Made by a program: the position numbers and the translations under genes. Positions 9,556 through 20,410 of a stretch of DNA of 64,000 nt are shown piece by piece. The stretch lies in contig OX336393.1 in the NCBI GenBank assembly GCA_946902985.2, positions 359,892,779 through 359,956,778 of the forward strand, in the 5' to 3' direction. The notes beneath the pieces were generated by a model. The model was not told where the DNA came from. It did no database searches and was given only the letters and a program-made list of their open reading frames with translations. Source of the stretch: Meconema thalassinum. Its lineage: Eukaryota; Arthropoda; Insecta; Orthoptera; Tettigoniidae. How positions within the stretch are numbered: the stretch's first letter is position 1; every line of letters begins with the position of its first letter.

Positions 9556-12157
9556 TCTTTAACTGAGCTTGTAATTCCAAGCTTTGAGCTCCGTCTAGTC
9601 GGTCGGGTGATTTCCGGTTCTTAATTGCCTCACTCCAACGGACTTTTTGCCTATCAGGTTCATCTGGTCTTTCGTTCATATAACGAAGACTTTCCTGATA
9701 TCTTTCTCCTATTTCGGCCCGATATTCATCATCCCTATCGTCTGGCCTTACATTTCTTCTGGGATAATTCTCCCATTTCTTTCTGTTGTCCGGCCTTTGA
9801 TGGTTATTGTTATAGGGTCGGCTTTCTTGTTGCCTATAACCCGTAGTTCTAGGATTTCTTCCTCGATATCCTCCCCTGTAATATGGCTGTATCCTTCTAG
9901 GCTCCTGGTGCCCATACTCTCGATCTAGTCCTTGAGTATCCGTGCTGGTGGACTGATTCCTGGTCGCTGGTTTTTCTCCTGTTTCCTGACTGCTGGCCAT
10001 GTGTACTTGCTCAGTCTGTCTTTGATGCCGAGGAGTTACGTGCGAAGTCGTCATATCTAACTGACGTAATACACTTTCCACTTCCACAGCACTTCTGGCT
10101 TTGGATGAGATTAGCAGCCTCTGAATCTCATACGGAAGCTGTCTCGCAATGGCGGCACACAGGTCGTTCTCTGCCGGAGCAATATCCAGTTCGCGGAATT
10201 TACACAGCTGAGCGGTGAAAAATTCCGAGTATTTAGTAGGTGCATTGGTGCTGTACTTCCTAGAGTACAGATCTAGCCTTAAATTCTCTTGGACGTCTGC
10301 TGCCCAATATCGTTTTAAAAATGCTTCCCTAAAGCCTTCCACCGTATCAAAGGTGTATCTGAAGCTTCTGAACCAGGTGAGACAATCACCTGCCAACAGC
10401 TTTTCAATAGCTCTCAGTCTCCGATCCTGAGGAACCTTCATTTCGTTTAGATAATCTGCCACTTCTTTTAGCCAGTATTTTGGAGTAATAGACATGTTAT
10501 TACCCGTAAACTTTACTGGTCTGTCCTCATTGGATTTAATAATGTTTATTATCTGGCCATTTGTTTGATTCATGTACGGGGTTGACATCGCCATCGGATA
10601 TCCTGGGTTCTTATAAGGGCTCTCCCCTCCTAAGTCCCTCTCCGTATCTGTGCCTTGTTCACGAGAATCTACCCATCCTGTCTTTGGAAACTCCTCCTGA
10701 TTCTCAAATTCTAACTTCCTTTCCCTCCGGGCACTTTCTTCATTAGCCATAAGTTGGATTTCTATTTGACTATTCTTATGTTCAGTCCTCTCTAATCGGG
10801 ATCTTAATTCATTCTGAATTCTTTCTTGATTCCTTTTAATATCTTCCTCTACCTTTTTGAGTTGGAATTTCTCATCCCTGAAGCTATCCCTGAATTCATT
10901 TATTTGGTCTTCTACCTCTTTCTTAATGATCTTAGCCTGTCGGTCTATAATTTCTGGTTTCACGTCACCTATGGTATCCAGGTCTTCTCGTATTTCCTTT
11001 ATCTTCTTCTCCACTTCTTTTCGTCCTTTATCGACTTTGTCCTGGATCTTGTTCATATCCTCTAGAGCCTTTCCTTGTTCCTCGAATATACTTGTTATGT
11101 CAGTCATAACCTTATCCATATCTCCCTTGGTGTTTCCCATTTGTTTTGTTAATCCTATTACAGTTTCCTGTATTCCACTAACCCCTTTATCTATCCTCTC
11201 TATTTTCACGAGTTGTTCATCACGATCCTTTTTTCGTTGCATGCTTTCACCCTTAAGATTCCCTTCGTATTCACCTAACTTCGTGGTAATATCCCCCTCA
11301 TGCTTCCTCAACCATTCGTCCACCTGTCCCGTGAATACGTTAAATTGCAATTCCCTTTTACTTGCATCGGCCTTACTTTGCTTCTTAACATCGATTATTT
11401 CTGCCTGGACCTTCTCGACTTTTCCCTCGAGGTCTCCTACTTTGTCCTTTACCCCTTTAAATTATTCTCCTAATTTCTTAAAACTTTCTTTTATCTCATC
11501 CCGGGAACGTTCACAAATATTCTTGTTAAATTCTATCTCAGCTGTCAATTTTGTCTGCACACCTTGGATCTGGTTTACAAGTTTCTTTTCACATGCATCA
11601 CCCTTTGTTTCTATAGAATTTAACTTAGTTTTTATAGCCTTAAAATTACCTTCTAAATTTTCAAAGTTTACTTTGCATTGAGTTTGGGAATCCACCATAC
11701 TGTCCTTCAATACCTTTATTTGGCCTTGCAGTTCAGACTTAAGTGTCCCATTTTCATTCTGAATTTTACTGGTGATTTCCTCTTTTAACTCCGTTAGCTT
11801 CTTCCCACACTCAATGTCAAAACCCTGGAATTTGTTATTCACTTTATCTATCTCAGCCTTTACTTCATTGTTCATTGTTACACAGTTAGCCTCGATAGCT
11901 TCTAATTTAGTTCCCATGGTATCAGTTTTAACTTCGATATCTACTAATTTAGTTCCCATATTAGCACTATCAGTTTTTATTGACTCTAAACATTCATTTA
12001 TGGATTCGAACACTTCTTTATTTTCAGTCTGTTGGCTATCCAACTTATTCAAACTCTCATTTATGGATTTGAACTCTTCTTTATGTTCAGTCTGTTGGCT
12101 ATCCAACTTATTGTTTATGGCCTCCAAGAGCCGTTGCACTTCTTCACTCAATGCCAT
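9446..12157 (-). pseudogene. gag: Gypsy Gag, one long frame broken by a single TAA
   Basis: The structural protein forms the particle that packages element RNA. From the ATG at 12157 one frame runs 904 codons to 9446, interrupted only by TAA at 11462-11464. The N-terminal part, about 500 residues, is Lys/Glu-rich and predicted by eye to be coiled coil, with two near-repeats of K-LDSQQTE. The retrotransposon-gag core lies near 10520-10030 (W, F and R-rich helices around GDCLTWF). The C-terminal part (about 9900-9650) is basic and rich in R, G, Y and N. I find no CCHC zinc knuckle. The 3' end overlaps pol. The fragment starting at 11350 has no true ATG there (TTG), so it is part of the same frame and not a separate gene. 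Confidence 0.85.
9522..9529 (-). other. A8 run in the gag-pol overlap, candidate frameshift site
   Basis: On the minus strand eight A residues lie inside the 110-nt overlap of gag (stop at 9446) and pol (a TAA just upstream of its ATG at 9555). Pol is +1 relative to gag, and this homopolymer is the obvious place for ribosomal slippage. A one-base indel that split an originally single frame would look the same. Confidence 0.5.
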
Positions 12158-12608
12158 CTTATGAGAATACAGTGGGCCACTAATGCCACCACACTAGTAC
12201 ATGCTTGAGAGATGATACTCTGAATTAGTGTGTCCCAATTTCTTTTAAAATATTACTTTGGTACGGGTATTCACTTACAACGTACCCTTTTGATACTCTT
12301 ATTCAATTTCATAAACCTTTATGGAAGTATTTAAAATTCAAAATTTCGAAAAACCATTTTTTTTCAAAAAAATGAAAATTTTGATTTTTCGAGAAAACTC
12401 GGGTTTTCCCTAGGAAAACTCAGCCCTGCGTACTGGGCGCCATGTTTGATGTTTGCTAGGGGGTTGTTAATATATTACAGGGCTGCTCGGTATGAGTTTC
12501 TAGGGACCCATGCGGTCAGTTAAGATTTTACGTTGTAGCTACACCTATCATTACTTTACTTTACATGAAATGACCGTCTTAAGTGTTCCTCTAGTTATTA
12601 ATCCAGCA
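12158..12608 (-). other. Gypsy 5' leader between primer-binding site and gag
   Basis: About 450 nt without a plausible gene. It contains A- and T-rich runs near 12340-12400 with the self-complementary string TTTTCGAAAAA-type blocks. This is the usual location of packaging signals, but none can be identified from sequence alone. Confidence 0.5.
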
Positions 12609-12628
12609 CATTACTTATAAGACCCCCA
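12609..12628 (-). promoter_or_regulatory. Putative tRNA primer-binding site
   Basis: On the minus strand the bases directly after the 5' LTR begin TGGGGGTCTTATAAG. The TGG matches the complement of a tRNA 3' CCA end, at zero spacing from the LTR. I cannot name the priming tRNA. Confidence 0.6.
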
Positions 12629-15600
12629 TGTGCCCTTTTAGCAAGAAATATGCCAATCACCGTATACCAGCGTAGCTCAATTCGGAATTTTCGGGGCAGC
12701 GGTAAGTTCCCCCACTCTGTGACTCACATATTTTGGATTAATTAGAGGATACACTTGCAAAAATAACAACAAAATCAACTCCTATTTAAACACATTTAAT
12801 TAATAAAATTAATGGCGCTACAAACACTTTAACAATTTAATTACTGACCCATAATCATCTACTTGTTCCAAATGAACAAGGAATAACAAATATAATAAAA
12901 CAAATATTGTATTTAAACATATGGTTTCCACATAAACCAACAATTCCTACTTAGTCTTACTTCCATAAAGCATTAACTGTAAGTTTTATATAACTCCGAG
13001 CTCTTTTGGCTCCATGCTTTACATAATAATGGTGTCATTCTGGTACACCTCAAATACTATCCTTTATATTTTCTTATTTCTCAAAAACAAATATATAATT
13101 ACATTTAAAATCTATGTTAATTATCTAACTCAATATTTTGGGCATGTCCACACATTCAGTTGTTATCATCTCTCTTTATTTTCACAAATATATTAAGGTA
13201 ATCAGGAAATCAATTGTGTACTCCAGAGCATGAAGATACTTGACACAGTCAAAAAAACTATAGTTACTCCCGAAACTTAGTTGCCTTCAATTAACTCGTG
13301 GAATCCTACGTCCATACATCATTACAATAGGGATTGATATTTATCTCTTATGTCTTATAAGACCATTATCATATAAGAAACTACGATCTGAACAGGCAAA
13401 CGAAAATATCAATCTACAAGGACCTCGGTTCAACGCCCGGGTCATTAACAACTTTAAACACTCCTGGTGTATTCATTTCTCTTTACAACATCTTACGAGA
13501 CGGTTTCTGGCCCCTCTCGCTCTAAGAGAGCTAGACCCTTCTACTCGGGCGCGATTTATGACACGGAGGGTGACGGCGACTCCCTGTCTAACCCACGTTA
13601 GTAGCTTATTTCCTAGGCTTTCAAAACAAACCTTCACATTATATTCAGTTCTGGGGAGAGACCGGCTTTTACTGTACCGTACTCATTCAAACAACTATTC
13701 TTTGGTTCAAAGACCACTTTCGTAACCTTGGCATTTATTAATTATGAGAGGGTCCTCATTGATTGGGAAGATTAATACACATTCGACGACGAAGAATAAA
13801 GGGGCTTTTATCATAAGAAGATTCTGCGTTCGAATCTCTTCACGTGCCTCGGGAACCATTCCCTTACAGAGGACTTATACAAAATGCGATTTAAAGTCGG
13901 CCGTGGCCCATATGACATACGCTCAATAATACCATATTATTAGCTCCCTTTCAAATACATACACAATGCCTCGTGATACTACGTCACAAATAGAGGACTT
14001 ATACAATTATCAATTCACTGCAATCAACTACCCTCCATAAGTAATTTACCAAGTATTTAACCACTACGCGTTCCTAGCGTGACATTTTAATATTATTGGC
14101 GCTCTTTTGCGCTATACATTATTTTAAGCCGAAATGTCTTCCCAAGAACTGATAAATCTCATTAGTAACAATTCATATTATTTTAATTCTCATATTAATC
14201 TTTTCCGTTGCCGATAAATCGCTCCCTTTTAAAATATTCCATTGAACATCATATCGTACACACATGTTAAGGCTTTAACGCTCTTATGCTCACATCAATT
14301 TATTTGATCTTTATTTAATATTTCCATATTTAATTATTATTATTATCTTTATTCTTTACACAAGCTCAAAAGCTATTTCTTTCATATCTCAACTTTACTT
14401 TATTTCAATATCTTTCATGATAATTACTGATATTTCGCTTGCTCTTATGACATTTGTTAAATACATTAACATTTTATTCACTTATTTCCTCTACGGGATT
14501 TATTCTTTACATAATCATTTATAATTTCTCAAATTTCTATTATTGTTCAGACCGCGTTCTTGCTTATTCAGTATTTATATCTTAAACACATCCCTCAAAA
14601 ACTCCGGTGGATTTGTACACAGTCAATTTCTGACACCAAAATAGAATGAAATTCAGTACTCACATGTTTTTAAGATCGTCCCATGATCTTTATTCTTGTG
14701 CGGTGCTTCATTTTGGGCCCACTTTGAACTTTTTACTCCATATTAAAGGAATTCATCTTATGTATAAACACTTCTTGACATATATTTAAAACACTTAACA
14801 TTGACGACATTTTTATACACTGATGTGTCCCTTTTGAACACATAATAAACACTAAAAATATTAATTTAACACACAATCTTGATAATTTTACACTTCACAA
14901 TTCTTGATCACTAGGCCGTATTTCTGAGCCTATTACACGTGACCTTCTTAATTTCCCGTTTCCAAGGGTGAAATTTATTCGATGTCGGCTTCCTATCCTG
15001 CAGAATACGAAAGTCTCGAAACATCTACTGTTCCCTGGAATCCAAATTCTTCTACTCCTATCCTGGATGACCGGCTATTTATCTAGCTTGAACGGCTTCT
15101 TTGTAGATCTGTTTATCGATCCTAGCGAAAGTCTATTCGGATCGAGGTCTCCTCAATGACCTATAGATTTAGTTTATAGCAACTAGTACTTCTCGAGTCT
15201 AGTACTTTAGAATAGTTCGCCTGCTTTCTGGAGATAATGTTTATAGTCTCCTTGCTTCTTTATTTGATCGGTTCTAGCACTCCTACGTTTCTGATGTACG
15301 TTCCGAACCTTATTCTGTTCTTCCCTTTTTGGGTTCTTTAATTTAAATAACAGTTTATCTTTCTGGTACGGTACTTCCGTACGTTATGATCTATTCGTTC
15401 GTCTATTTAACGACCTATCGCCTTTCAGTCCGACGTTCGCGGCCTGCTCTGACTATATCTTACGAACTTTCAATATAACTTGTATACAGTCGGGCCTAAA
15501 TCCTGTAACTAGGATTTTCCTACTCTTTCAATACGGCGATACTTTAAATTTCTTCTTGACCACTCCTTATGGAGGCAAGCAAGTCGTTAATACTGCGACG

Positions 15601-16533
15601 CCTATGGCTATCGGATATACTTCTGCGGTATAACACAGCGTTTCTCCCCTCAAGGAGTACTGGTAACTGTCTTCGGTGTTTGATGTAGCCTAGTGACGTG
15701 CCCTCAGGCCGTTTGAAACTGCATGTGCTGATGATCCAGCGTTACGTCCCCCTGGACGGACTTGTACTGCGTGATGCGTGATTATGCCCCTCACGGGCTG
15801 TCGGAACTGCATGATTGGCTTGGTGAAGCCCGAAGCTTTATACTATTTTACTACAAAAAAATAAGACTCTAGCCTTTTCTGTGGTCAACTTCTAAAATAA
15901 TGGTGCCACAAATATAAAAATTATACCTTCCGAAAGCTCGTCTTCTCAATGTCAAATAATCTCATTGCACCTAAGAATCGATCGTGCAATTCGGAGATAT
16001 TAATTAATTTCTCGTCCTCAGATGTGTGGGTGTTGCATTTCTTTTGCTCTCTCCCCTCCACCCAGGCCTTGGTACTTCCCCAATGACGTCGTCTTGCGTT
16101 GGCAGTTTTTTCCTGCGCAATTATTAAATGGTTTCTCTTTACTGAAAAATCTCTCATTCAAAATGATTCACTGTACGGTACTTGTTTACTCATTATTATA
16201 CTTGTAAATGGGTTAAATTTAATTATTCCTCTTCTGGCGCATAAGCGGTGTTGTCATTTTCCAGCAACGTCAGCTTGAATTCCGATTCAGGCCTCCTTGT
16301 CTAATCCTGGGAAATTTCCACTCGGTTATTAATACTCGTGACTCGCTCCCTTGAGAATGTCAAGAGGGATGATATCATCCTCTCGAACACCTGGTCCTCG
16401 TTAGTTGCACAACCTTATACTGGCCTCCTAGCTTGATCTTTCTTTAAGTTACATTAGAAACTGTACGTTTCTTTGATTTCTTCCTCAAATGCATGGATTC
16501 GACCATCCATGGACCTGATGGCACATGGGTTCA
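12629..16533 (-). repeat. 5' LTR of the Gypsy element, 3905 bp
   Basis: Partner of 1794-5697. Differences seen include T/C near 2277, T/A near 2333, 2365 and 2508, T/C near 3008, T/A and A/G near 3059-3071, a 2-bp indel near 3408, a 1-bp indel near 3746 and C/G near 5519 (positions in the left copy). It should carry the promoter driving gag-pol leftwards, but no TATA box stands out reliably in such AT-rich sequence. Confidence 0.93.
15921..16157 (-). CDS. Small ORF inside the 5' LTR, 78 aa, unknown
   Basis: Identical to the ORF at 5085-5321. In the element's direction it starts about 375 nt into the LTR. It is basic and hydrophilic with no recognised family. Confidence 0.2.
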   Translation of the reverse strand: MRDFSVKRNHLIIAQEKTANARRRHWGSTKAWVEGREQKKCNTHTSEDEKLINISELHDRFLGAMRLFDIEKTSFRKV

Positions 16534-16537
16534 GTAT

Positions 16538-16650
16538 ACTGTGGGATTTTTAACACTCTCAAAAATCCGGTGACTTCGGCCGGGTTTGAACCCGCGATCT
16601 TGGACATAGAAGCTCAGCATGCTGCCAATTACGCCACCCAAGCCACTGAA
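16538..16650 (-). repeat. tRNA-like head of the SINE split by the Gypsy element
   Basis: It continues the SINE of 1397-1793 directly after the right GTAT. On the minus strand it shows a box A-like TTGGGTGGCGTAATTGG and a box B-like GGGTTCAAACCC, the internal RNA polymerase III promoter typical of tRNA-derived SINEs. Confidence 0.8.
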
Positions 16651-16671
16651 CTCCAATATTACCAACAAACA

Positions 16672-17205
16672 TACAGAGAGTTTATTTTGTATCTGACGGA
16701 GACCCTCGCTTGCCCACTCGCCCGCACCGTGAGCCTGTCTCCCGCCACGCACTTTGCCGTTATGCGGCGCCGTCGCGGCACTGAGCCATTGAGTATAGGA
16801 ATTTGTACTTACCTAGTTCACAGCTGGTGCTGCAAATGTTCGCCATTCACTGCTACACATCGCTGGCACCTTTTTATGAAACTGGCATTTACTTTCTGAA
16901 GTTCCTCAGCACCGATTTCCGTCGTGTTTTCGCACAAGATTTCCTGTAATTTATGAAGGTATTATATATATATACACATGTTCACGTAATGAAAATCGCA
17001 TTGGAACAGCATACTGAGCACTAAACACGTGAACAATTGACTAAACTGAACCTCACACTGTTAAAGCTCTCAGCAGACTGCAAAGGAGGGAAACTTGTGG
17101 CGCCAAGAAGCGAATTACGGCCAAGTGCTCGGCGGGAGACCGGCTGGCACCGCAGGCGAGTGGGCAAGCGAGGGTGTCCGTCAGATACAAAATAAACTCT
17201 CTGTA
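16672..17205 (-). mobile_element. Internally deleted Tc1/mariner-like element with about 110-bp inverted ends
   Basis: The ends CAGAGAGTTTATTTTG and its complement are flanked by TA (16672-16673, 17204-17205), the target used by Tc1/mariner transposases. Inverted similarity extends about 110 bp (16674-16785 against 17095-17203). Between the arms, around 16820-16950 on the minus strand, a frame reads LQEILCEN...FIKRCQRC..NGEHLQHQL. This resembles the C-terminal end of Tc1/mariner-type transposases (normally C-x4-GGHFEHLL). The rest of the transposase is missing. Confidence 0.65.
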
Positions 17206-17247
17206 GTTTCTTCTTCTTCTTCAATAGTCCGTAACAATACATTGTAT

Positions 17248-17697
17248 GGTATATTGGCTTTCACGGCCCGTGAATTAAAACTCAACAATTTTTCTAGGTT
17301 TGTGCCGTGTCTTGTGTGGGGTTTCGCCTAGGACACCAAACTGTCTAATCAGTGGTCTCTTGGTATCCACGCCCAGACCCCTACAGGAGTAGCAAACTGT
17401 GCAAAACTTCCCTTCTTATGAAGCGCACGTGTGTTGAGTTTTAATTCACGGACCGTGAAAGCCAATATACCATCCTATTGGAAGCCTTTATAGGGTGGTG
17501 AAAGGCGGCTTGAGATTTTAGCTCACGCAGTTAAGAGACGCAGTGCGCTTCATAAGACGGGAGATACTGCACAGTTCGCTACTCATATGGGATCGGGCGT
17601 GGAAACCAAGAGCCCGCTGATGAGCTAGCTTGGTTTTCTTAGGTGAAACCCTACACAAGACACAGCATAAACCTGGAAATACTGCTGAGTTTTAACA
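17248..17697. repeat. Foldback element with two sets of inverted repeats
   Basis: 17248-17287 is repeated inverted at 17433-17472 (ATATTGGCTTTCACGG...), and 17288-17430 is repeated inverted at 17547-17697. The whole can fold into nested hairpins. No ORF of note; probably a non-autonomous foldback or MITE. Confidence 0.6.
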
Positions 17698-17924
17698 AAT
17701 GTATGTCTACCCCTTATAGATAGCGAGATTAACGGTTACGTAAAACTACAAATTTCCTTCTATTTTTTCCTACCTCTTATTAATCCCGTTTCCAACGGGG
17801 TCACGGTGAGATGCGATGAAATTTTATGTGGCGGATGGTTTATACGACAGGATGCCCTTCCTGACGCCAACATCATGAGAGGAGTTAATGAGAGATTAAA
17901 TGAATGAAGATGAATGAAACTGGG
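17698..17924. repeat. Probable SINE fragment, no gene
   Basis: It holds the phrase GATGCCCTTCCTGACGCC followed by AATGAATGAA-type tail repeats, typical of a short dispersed insect repeat. I did not find a second copy in this window. Confidence 0.3.
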
Positions 17925-18093
17925 CATGTTCAATTTCAAGTAGTTCTAACATTGGCTACCAGACTTCACTGTCACTGACACTGTCACTCAGCGGCGAACG
18001 TTGCAACTTAATAGGGCCTTCCAACCACATAACCTCCATATTTAGCTACACACTACCAATTGTAATGGTAGGTTCCTTTTCATGCCATAAATC

Positions 18094-18189
<96 letters not shown>

Positions 18190-18690
18190 TATAATAATAA
18201 TATCATATGGCCTCGGATGCCGGGTGCAAGCTTTGTTATTTTACACCCAGAGGGTAGCTATCATGTCGAATTTTGTTGTTCCTTGAGGCGCTATGAAAGT
18301 CAAGGAGGTTAGATATCTAAGCTCATCGAATACTATAACGCATTCTACTAGAGAAATGAGGAACTTTGTGTTGACGGAAACTCCCGAGATTAATTTTGCC
18401 ATTATGAACACGGCCTACTGAATTAAAATGGGTTCTTTGACATGTCATCATCGTATGACATGCGTGTCGTAATTTTTGCCGCCTTTCAAAATCACTTACC
18501 ACGTCCAGGAGCGCACCTGCAAGCTTGGGGTTAGTAGACCGACACGTTAACCACTCACCCACCGAGGCAAGCCCATAAATCTATGAAATTGGCCCGCCGA
18601 CTTTACTTCCGACAACTTCGATCTGGTTTGAACCCACGTTCTTGGGCATAGCAGTTCAGCATGCTACCGACCACGCCACCGAAGCCGACT
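17925..18690 (-). repeat. SINE family 1 copy split by a SINE family 2 insertion
   Basis: Family 1 sequence occupies 17925-18096 and 18573-18690 on the minus strand, with the tRNA-like head at the right (GGTTTGAACCC in + orientation). The two halves share the 12-bp repeat CCATAAATCTAT at 18085-18096 and 18573-18584. This is the target duplication made by the inserted SINE. Confidence 0.8.
18097..18572 (-). repeat. SINE family 2, full length, with ATA/TTA tail
   Basis: On the minus strand it starts with a tRNA-like head (box A GGGTGAGTGGTTAACG) and ends in a long (TTA)n tail covering about 18095-18205. It is flanked by CCATAAATCTAT. Other copies are at 30801-30980 and 58853-59236. The trinucleotide tail has expanded to about 100 bp. 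Confidence 0.82.
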
Positions 18691-19613
18691 AATGCGTAGC
18701 AATATATATAAATCTTAAACACATGTAATTCATTTCAGCTTATTTTCAAATAGCCCTATTCCAGCCTATTGGATTGACTTTGTGATGACTGACAGAAGCT
18801 ACAATATTAATAATATTCATCACTGAAAAATGGCTCCAAAGCAGTCATTAAAGGTCATTTGCCCAACTACAATACAGTATAATTATTATTGTGATGAAAG
18901 TTTTACATTTTCATGATTTCATGTACGACTGCTATCAGACACACCTAGCCCACATTTGCAGAGTGAAACGAACTTCTGCCTATTACGAGAGGAGCGCAGA
19001 GTAAACCCGAAGATCGCCGCTTTCATCACCCAACACACTCTGGTGTGTTTACTTAAACTTGTGAATGGGGCATAATACTGATACACAGAGTATTCGTGTT
19101 CCCGCCCTATGTTTGTTGTGTAAAGTACGGTAGGGTGCGCCCCACCAAAGCTTCTTGTTATTTCATGTTAATAGCCACTCAAACCAAATATTCTGTGCAA
19201 GCATACACCGTAGTGAAAGAAATATATTTTAATTTATAATTTAGTGTTTACACTCACATACGAATCATACTTCTAGCCATGATAGCTGTGCTTATTGAGT
19301 TGCTACAGTGGATGTGGAACCTGCTTTAGGGAGGAATAAAGATTAGAATTCCTAATGTAACAACTTACTTCTTGCTTCCCAATCTTCATATAACATCATT
19401 TTATCGCTAAAGCTTCATTAGTCAATCCATCTAAAAGAAACACTTCTTTACATAATCTATCACTCATCACCACAGCAAGTTATTTAATTATTCCCACCAC
19501 CACATACCATATACTGTACCTACTTCTGATAGATCACCAGAGTAATTTATCAAACGCATTCTCCAAAGAGTCATAAAATTTACTTCCCCCCTCCCCTAAA
19601 TATATATATAAGT

Positions 19614-19649
<36 letters not shown>

Positions 19650-20040
19650 ATGAAATCTCAACTGATTTTTGAATGCAACACTATTCATAGTTTTCTCCAA
19701 TGCACAGATAAACCTTTATTTTGTTTATAAGAAACTAATGCAACATACTAAACACTTAAATCAAAACCTGACCTACTCACTGAACTTTGCATAGGTATGT
19801 GTAGAATTTGTCTGATGAACTGTGTCACTGTGGTGTCTGTACTAGTGTGTGCATTAATTTGTAACCAAGGGCCAATTCTCATTCTCTGGCCCGAAGAGAC
19901 GGCGGAACTGTTAAGAGGCCCACCCACCACCTCTGTGGTGAAATGTTCTGTTGAAGTTCGCTTGTCGAACGAAGCAAATCGTCTAATTAATCCCCCATTT
20001 GCGTGAAAAATATTTGATTAATTGTGTAACTAAATCATGT
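18691..20040. other. No gene seen; AT-rich with a TA microsatellite
   Basis: A (TA)n tract lies at about 19618-19648. The segment 19795-19860 resembles the tail of SINE family 1 (GTGTGTAGAATTTGTCTGAT). The short ORFs here have no family signature. Confidence 0.45.
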
Positions 20041-20400
20041 ATTTATTTCAGGCACTGGCCAAGGATGATAGTGCCAATGTGCTAGCTCGTGCCTCGCTGG
20101 CATCGGGCGAGTGTGGGTTCAAATTCCATTTCGGATGTCCGGAAAATAGTTTTCCGTGGTTTCCCATTTTCACCCCAGGCAAATGCCGGGGCAGTTCCTA
20201 TCGACAGGTCTATGGCCTACTTATTTCTAAAATCCCTCCTCTGACCCCTGCTCAATAGATCCAAGATTGCGGTCGCCTGGCGATCGGCATGTCATCACCC
20301 TCACGCTGACGGAGAGTGATCAGCTCTCAGACACCGTTCTAGCGTCGGTAGAGGAATGATCACTCGCACAGTCAGTGGGAGAAGCCTATCTCAGACGATA
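20041..20400 (+). repeat. SINE family 4-like copy, tRNA-like head partly decayed
   Basis: It has a box B-like GGGTTCAAATTCC at about 20115, then the family body marked by CCGTGGTTTCCCATTTTCAC and CAGGCAAATGCCGGGGC. The body recurs at 46855-47190, 52253-52545 and 52940-53110. Confidence 0.6.
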
Positions 20401-20410
20401 GGATATTAAA

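Larger units (their letters stand above)
1794..16533 (-). mobile_element. Ty3/Gypsy LTR retrotransposon, near-complete, about 14.7 kb
   Basis: Two direct repeats of 3904 and 3905 bp (1794-5697, 12629-16533) bound a 6.9-kb interior holding gag and pol on the minus strand. The LTRs begin TG and end CA, and GTAT occurs at 1790-1793 and 16534-16537 as target-site duplication. By eye the LTRs differ by 8 substitutions and two small indels, so insertion was recent. A primer-binding site and a purine tract lie in the expected places. No env-like ORF is present: only about 200 nt separate the pol stop from the purine tract. The domain order PR-RT-RNaseH-IN assigns it to Ty3/Gypsy. It interrupts a SINE. 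Confidence 0.95.

Noticed and set aside
9446..11350. A separate 634-aa gene downstream of an N-terminal gag gene
   Set aside because: Its first codon is TTG, and the frame continues unbroken upstream to the TAA at 11462 and then into the 231-codon ORF; it is one gag frame with a stop.
6860..11681. Plus-strand ORFs up to 274 codons opposite gag and pol
   Set aside because: They lie antisense to well-supported retrotransposon coding sequence and show no domains; shadow ORFs.
18065..18286. ORF encoding a poly-isoleucine protein
   Set aside because: Translation of the (ATA)n tail of a SINE.
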